Assembly: GCA_026398815.1 (NCBI GenBank)
Contig: JAPLSA010000017.1
Location: 434,001-498,000 of the forward strand
Source of the DNA: Gammaproteobacteria bacterium
Lineage (GTDB): Bacteria; Pseudomonadota; Gammaproteobacteria; Nevskiales; Nevskiaceae
Length of the DNA: 64,000 nucleotides
Reading direction: 5' to 3'
Positions 59,886 through 64,000 of the stretch are shown here, piece after piece. Each line of letters begins with the position of its first letter. Within the stretch, counting starts at the first letter, position 1. Under the pieces are notes generated by a model. The model ran no database searches, was not told the origin of the DNA, and saw only the letters and a list, made by a program, of their open reading frames with translations. The translations under genes and the position numbers were made by a program.

Positions 59886-60451
59886 CGAGCGCGCCCCGCC
59901 GCTTCGGCGCAGGGCGCGAAGCTCATCCGGTGGATGCTGCTAGCCCCTTGTTCGCGCAAGGCTTTCAGATGCACCGGCGTGCCGTAGCCCTTGTGTCCGG
60001 CCAGCCCGTAGCCGGGGAACTGCGCGTCCAGCCGCTCCATCTCGGCATCGCGGGCGACCTTGGCGATGATCGCCGCCGCCATGATCGCGGCTTCCAGCCG
60101 ATCGCCACCGACCACCATCCGTACCGGCACCGGCAGCGCCGGCCGCTGGCTGCCGTCGACCAGGCACAGCGACGGCGCCTGCTTCAATGCCTCAACGGCA
60201 CGCCGCATCGCGAGGAACGTCGCCTGCAGGATGTTGATCGCGTCGATTTCCTCAGGCGTGGCGCTGCCGATCGCCCAGTCCAGCGCCACCGCCTTGATCG
60301 CCGGCACCAGCCGCTCGCGCTGGCGCGCGCTCAGCGCCTTGGAATCCTTCAGGCCCATCAGGCCATGCCCGTCCGGCAGCACCACGGCCGCCGCATAGAC
60401 CGGCCCGGCCAGGCAGCCGCGGCCGACTTCGTCGATGCCGGCGATGCTCAT
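59882..60451 (-). CDS. rnhB: ribonuclease HII
   Basis: Removes ribonucleotides from RNA-DNA hybrids. The 189-aa protein has the catalytic motif GIDEVGRGCLAGPV (Asp, Glu), DSKALSARQRE, the third Asp in CLVDG and the KVARDAEMERL region. The ATG at 60451 overlaps the lpxB stop as ATGA. Its stop codon lies in the terminal repeat of the adjacent palindromic element, so the last residues may have been set by that insertion. Confidence 0.95.
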   Translation of the reverse strand: MSIAGIDEVGRGCLAGPVYAAAVVLPDGHGLMGLKDSKALSARQRERLVPAIKAVALDWAIGSATPEEIDAINILQATFLAMRRAVEALKQAPSLCLVDGSQRPALPVPVRMVVGGDRLEAAIMAAAIIAKVARDAEMERLDAQFPGYGLAGHKGYGTPVHLKALREQGASSIHRMSFAPCAEAAGRAR

Positions 60452-61590
60452 CGGGCCGCGATCAGCTCGGCGATCGCGGCGGCGGACGCCTGCGCGGCAT
60501 TGCGGCGCAGTTCGCTGCGCACCGCCGCGAACTGCGCGCGCTGCCGCGCGGCGGTGGCCGGATCGGCCAGCAGCTGCGCCAGCGCCTCGGCCATCGCCGC
60601 CGGCTGCAGGTGCTGTTGCAGGAACTCGGGCACCACCGCGTCCGCGCTCAGCAGATTCGGCAGGCTGACATGACGCACCTTGAGCATGCCGAGCGTGTCG
60701 AGCAGGAAGGCGGTGAACGCCGACATCCGGTAGCCGACCACCATCGGCCGATCGAGCAGCAGGCATTCCAGCGTGGCGGTGCCCGACGCCAGCAGCACCG
60801 CGTCGGCAGCCCGCATCGCTTCGCGGGAATGACCGTCGACCAGGGTCCAGTCCAGGCCCGGCGCGTGCTCGGCGATCGCCTGTTCCATCACCGGCCGCAG
60901 GCTCGGCTTGGCGATCGGCGTCACCATGTGGAGCCCGGGCGTGCGCGCGGCGAGCAGCGCGGCGGTCTGCGCGAACGGCACCGCCAGCTGCTTCAGCTCG
61001 CCACCGCGACTGCCGGGCAGCACGGCCAGGCAGGGGCCGTCGACCGGCAGGCCGAGCGCGCGACGGGCATCGGCCTGCGCCGGCGGATCGGCCAGCTCCT
61101 CGGCCAGCGGATGGCCGATGTACTCGGCGCGCACGCCGTGGCCGGCATAGAACTTCGGCTCGAACGGGAACAGGCACAGCACCAGATCGGCGGAACGCGC
61201 GATGGTCTTCACCCGCCCCTGCCGCCAGGCCCAGACGGTCGGGCTGACCAGGTGCACGGTTTTGAGGCCGCAGTTGCGCAGCCGCCGTTCGAGGCCGAGA
61301 TTGAAGTCCGGCGCGTCGATGCCGATGACCACGTCCGGCCGCTCGGCCGACAGCCGCGCGACCAGCTCGGCGCGCAGCCGGAACAGATCCGGGAGCTTCG
61401 GCAGCACTTCGGCGATGCCCATCACCGACAGGCGATCGATGCTGGCGATGGTGTCGCAGCCGGCCTCGCGCATCCGGGGCCCGGTCACGCCGCTGAAGCG
61501 GGCATCGGGGAAGCGCGCACGCAGCGCCGGAATCAGCGCACCGCCGAGCAGGTCGCCGGAGGCTTCGCCCGCGATCAGCGCGATGTGCAT
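60448..61590 (-). CDS. lpxB: LpxB, lipid A disaccharide synthase
   Basis: GT-B glycosyltransferase joining UDP-diacylglucosamine and lipid X at the inner membrane. The 380-aa protein has the conserved start MHIALIAGEASGDLLGG, GIDAPDFN, VSPTVWAWRQGR and VLPGSRGGE motifs. It lies between lpxA and rnhB in the standard lipid A cluster. Confidence 0.97.
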   Translation of the reverse strand: MHIALIAGEASGDLLGGALIPALRARFPDARFSGVTGPRMREAGCDTIASIDRLSVMGIAEVLPKLPDLFRLRAELVARLSAERPDVVIGIDAPDFNLGLERRLRNCGLKTVHLVSPTVWAWRQGRVKTIARSADLVLCLFPFEPKFYAGHGVRAEYIGHPLAEELADPPAQADARRALGLPVDGPCLAVLPGSRGGELKQLAVPFAQTAALLAARTPGLHMVTPIAKPSLRPVMEQAIAEHAPGLDWTLVDGHSREAMRAADAVLLASGTATLECLLLDRPMVVGYRMSAFTAFLLDTLGMLKVRHVSLPNLLSADAVVPEFLQQHLQPAAMAEALAQLLADPATAARQRAQFAAVRSELRRNAAQASAAAIAELIAAR

Positions 61591-61615
61591 GGACGGCTCG
61601 CTGCCGGCCCGTGGT

Positions 61616-62404
61616 TCAGCGGACGATCGACCGCGTCGAGCTTTCGATGAACGCCAGCAGACGCGCGCAATGCGGCGATTCGACCGCCATCTCGGCCAGC
61701 TTCAGCTTGACGTCGGCCATCAGCAGCTCCGACATGTAGATCAGCTTGTAAGCGTCCTTCACCGCGCCGATCTCATCGTTCGAGAAGCCACGCCGCTTGA
61801 GGCCCTCGCTGTTGATGCCGCGCGCCTTGGCCGGCTGCCCTTCGATCATCATGAACGGCGGCACATCCTTGAGGATCACGCTGCCGCCGCCGGTGAAGGC
61901 GTGGCCACCGATGCGGCAGTACTGATGGATCAGCGTGTAGCCGCCGAGGCCGGTCCAGTCCTCGATGGTGACGTGGCCCGCCAGGGTCGTACCGTTGGCC
62001 AGGATGTTGTCGCTGCCGACGATGCAGTCGTGGGCGATGTGGACGTTGGCCATGATCCAGTTGCGGTCGCCGACCTTGGTCAGGCCGTCTGCCGTCTTCA
62101 GCGTGCCGCGCTGGATGGTCACGTACTCGCGAATGGTGTTGCCGTCGCCGATCTCCACGCGCGTGGCGTCGTCGACCTTCGCGGTCTTGTCCTGGCTGAT
62201 CTCGCCGAGACTGGCGAACTGGAAGATGGTGTTGTCGCGGCCGATCCGCATCGGCCCCTTCAGCACCACGTGCGGGCCGACGGTCGTGCCCTCGCCGATC
62301 TCCACACCCGGCCCGATGATCGAGTACGGACCGACCGAAACCGTCGGGTGCAGCCGGGCGGCCGCGTCGACGATCGCCGTTGGATGAATCAGGGCAGTGC
62401 TCAT
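61616..62404 (-). CDS. lpxA: LpxA, UDP-N-acetylglucosamine acyltransferase
   Basis: First step of lipid A synthesis: adds a hydroxyacyl chain from ACP. The 262-aa trimeric left-handed beta-helix protein starts MSTALIHPTAIVDAAARL, contains many hexapeptide repeats, the catalytic His in ANVHIAHDCIVG and a C-terminal helical bundle. The start follows fabZ by eight bases. Confidence 0.97.
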   Translation of the reverse strand: MSTALIHPTAIVDAAARLHPTVSVGPYSIIGPGVEIGEGTTVGPHVVLKGPMRIGRDNTIFQFASLGEISQDKTAKVDDATRVEIGDGNTIREYVTIQRGTLKTADGLTKVGDRNWIMANVHIAHDCIVGSDNILANGTTLAGHVTIEDWTGLGGYTLIHQYCRIGGHAFTGGGSVILKDVPPFMMIEGQPAKARGINSEGLKRRGFSNDEIGAVKDAYKLIYMSELLMADVKLKLAEMAVESPHCARLLAFIESSTRSIVR

Positions 62405-62412
62405 CGCAGCGC

Positions 62413-62907
62413 TCAGGCGGCGGCGCCCGCGTCCGCCGGCGCGCCGCGCGAGGCGTCCTTCAGCACGCACATCAGCGTCGCTTCGCAGGCCAGTTCGCCG
62501 TCGACCAGCGCCCGTGCCTTGAACCGCCGCAGGTTGCGCTTGACCTTGTCGAGGCTGACCTCGAAACGCAGCTGGTCGCCCGGTTCGACGATGCGCTTGA
62601 AGCGGGCGTCCTCGATGCCGGCGAAGTAGAAGATCATCCCCGAATCCGGCTTGATGCCGGTCTCGATCGCCGTCAGCAGGCCGCAGGCCTGGGCCAGCGC
62701 CTCGATGATCAGCACGCCCGGCATGGTCGGCACGGTCGGGAAATGGCCGAGGAAGAATGGCTCGTTGTAGGTGACGTTCTTGATCGCCACCAGCGACTTG
62801 CCCGGATCGTGCTCGATGATCTTGTCGACCAGCAGAAAGGGCTGGCGGTGCGGAAGCATCGCCATGATGTCGCGAATATCAAAAATCGCCTTGCTCACCG
62901 TTCTCAT
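62413..62907 (-). CDS. fabZ: FabZ, 3-hydroxyacyl-ACP dehydratase
   Basis: Dehydratase of fatty-acid elongation with the hot-dog fold. The 164-aa protein has ILPHR-like [14 protein letters not shown], the catalytic His in [14 protein letters not shown] and the Glu in VLIIEALAQ. It overlaps lpxD by 29 bp, so its start could be slightly downstream. The C-terminus is an Ala-rich extension (about 12 residues) beyond the fold. Confidence 0.96.
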   Translation of the reverse strand: MRTVSKAIFDIRDIMAMLPHRQPFLLVDKIIEHDPGKSLVAIKNVTYNEPFFLGHFPTVPTMPGVLIIEALAQACGLLTAIETGIKPDSGMIFYFAGIEDARFKRIVEPGDQLRFEVSLDKVKRNLRRFKARALVDGELACEATLMCVLKDASRGAPADAGAAA

Positions 62908-63952
62908 CTCCTTTTGACGGAGTCATTTTCAGCAATTGTTCAATGGCGGCCAGCCGTTCGTCGACCTTCGGAAGACGCCGGATGCGGGCCACCTCGCGTC
63001 GCCAGTCGCGGGCCGGTTGGGCCGGAATGCCGGACCCGTACTGGCCGGACACGGTGATCGACTTGGTGACCATCGCGTAGCCGAAGACCAGCACGTTGTC
63101 GGTGATCTTGATGTGGCCGCCGATCACCGAGGCACCACCAATCATGCAGTTGCGACCAATGGTGGTCGACCCGGCAATGCCAACGCAGGCAGCAATCGCC
63201 GTGCCGGCGCCGATGCGACAGTTGTGGGCGATCTGGATCTGGTTATCGAGCTTGACGCCGTCCTCGATCACCGTGTCGTCGAGCGCGCCGCGATCGATCG
63301 TCGTGTTGGCGCCGACCTCGACGTCATCGCCGATCACCACCCGACCCAGCTGCGGCACCTCGATCCAGCCGGTCCGGGTGCGCGCCAGCCCGAAGCCGCG
63401 GCCACCGATCACCGCGCCGGGCAGCAGCCGCGCGCGGGCGCCGAGCCGACAATCCGGGCCGATGTAGACCTGCGCTTCCAGCCGTGCGTCATTGCCGATG
63501 ACAGCCCCCCGGCGAACGATGCAGTTCGGTCCGATGTAGCTGCCGGCGCCAATCTCGACATCGGCTTCGATCACCGCGCCAGGCCCTACGCCGCAGCCTT
63601 CGCCGAGACGCGCCGAGGCGTCGATCGTCGCGCTGGGGTGGAGGACCGCGGGAAATTCCTCGGCGCGATCGAAATCGCGCGCCACGACGGCGAACGCCAC
63701 TGCCGGGTCGGCCGCGATCAGGCGATTGCCGCCGAAACTGTCGGCATCCCGCGCGGTGACGATCACTGCGCTGGCCTGCGTCGCCGCCAGCTGGTGGCGA
63801 AGCTTGGGATCGGCGCAGAAACCGAGGCGTCCAGGCCGGCCAGGGGCCAGCGCGCAGACGCCGTCGATCAGCGTTGCCGGATCGCCACGGAGTTCAAGCC
63901 CGTGGCGTTCGGCCAGCACGCCCAGCGCAATGGCCGCAGTGGCTGCGGGCAT
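62879..63952 (-). CDS. lpxD: LpxD, UDP-3-O-acyl-glucosamine N-acyltransferase
   Basis: Third step of lipid A synthesis. The 357-aa protein has an N-terminal uridine-binding domain (about 1-100), a left-handed beta-helix of hexapeptide repeats, the catalytic His in NQIQIAHNCRIG and a C-terminal helix. It precedes fabZ and follows the probable skp. Confidence 0.97.
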   Translation of the reverse strand: MPAATAAIALGVLAERHGLELRGDPATLIDGVCALAPGRPGRLGFCADPKLRHQLAATQASAVIVTARDADSFGGNRLIAADPAVAFAVVARDFDRAEEFPAVLHPSATIDASARLGEGCGVGPGAVIEADVEIGAGSYIGPNCIVRRGAVIGNDARLEAQVYIGPDCRLGARARLLPGAVIGGRGFGLARTRTGWIEVPQLGRVVIGDDVEVGANTTIDRGALDDTVIEDGVKLDNQIQIAHNCRIGAGTAIAACVGIAGSTTIGRNCMIGGASVIGGHIKITDNVLVFGYAMVTKSITVSGQYGSGIPAQPARDWRREVARIRRLPKVDERLAAIEQLLKMTPSKGDENGEQGDF

Positions 63953-63972
63953 CGGTCTGGCGGCGCGTGGCC

Positions 63973-64000
63973 TTACTTGCCGGCGGTGCCGCCGAGCTTC
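63973..64000 (-). CDS. C-terminal end of a gene upstream of lpxD, probably skp (partial)
   Basis: Only the last eight codons (KLGGTAGK) and a TAA stop at 63973-63975 are visible. The canonical gene before lpxD is skp/ompH, a periplasmic chaperone for outer-membrane proteins. The identification rests on gene order alone; the frame continues beyond the window. Confidence 0.45.

Overview
The window is GC-rich chromosomal DNA from a Gammaproteobacterium. Gene orders point there: skp-lpxD-fabZ-lpxA-lpxB-rnhB-dnaE-accA-tilS, pyrG-kdsA-eno-ftsB-ispD, miaA-hfq-hflX-hflK-hflC-DUF2065-hisZ-purA, rpsF-rpsR-rplI-dnaB-alr and rnr...rlmB are all typical of the class. hisZ and a lexA-controlled imuA-imuB-dnaE2 cassette fit a non-enteric lineage such as Nevskiales or Xanthomonadales. 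That narrower placement is a guess from gene content, not a measured result.

Layout. 1-6.4 kb: SOS mutagenesis cassette (imuA, imuB, dnaE2) and lexA. The same 14-bp LexA-type palindrome lies in front of imuA and of lexA. 6.6-8.5 kb: a ketopantoate reductase-family gene and a Tat-exported lipoprotein of the intradiol dioxygenase family. 8.46-22.55 kb: a two-component system whose response-regulator gene is split by an 11.8-kb mobile element. 22.8-34.3 kb: housekeeping genes on the minus strand (alr, dnaB, rplI, rpsR, rpsF, a Sel1-like gene, rlmB, DUF2339, an OmpA-like lipoprotein, rnr). 34.37 kb: tRNA-Leu(CAG) on the plus strand with a recognisable promoter. 34.6-41.9 kb: purA to miaA. 42-48.5 kb: a beta-barrel protein, a second two-component system, a PQQ alcohol dehydrogenase, a pentapeptide-repeat protein and a small secreted protein. 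48.5-64 kb: housekeeping genes on the minus strand from ispD to lpxD, with the last codons of a probable skp at the edge.

Most notable object. Positions 8805-20608 form an IS21-family (IstA/IstB) element carrying passengers, bounded by a 5-bp direct repeat ATTAC. Both ends carry arrays of 21-23-bp repeats in inverted orientation; the outermost core is exactly 18 bp from each boundary. Between the left end and istA sit an arsenic-resistance operon (arsR, arsC, acr3, an arsC-VOC fusion, a glutaredoxin-type arsC, arsH, an arsA with an N-terminal CxxC domain), a divergent pair (Cys-tailed AhpD-like protein and an ECF sigma factor with a C..C tail), and a phage-like control module (membrane protein, XRE repressor, Ner-like regulator). 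Removing the element and one ATTAC restores a continuous 252-aa OmpR-type response regulator, so the insertion can be reconstructed to the base.

How the parts work together. The arsenic operon combines arsenate reduction (three ArsC domains of two classes), As(III) efflux (Acr3, probably energised by ArsA), organoarsenical oxidation (ArsH) and ArsR control. Acquiring it broke a two-component system and left its kinase without its cognate regulator.
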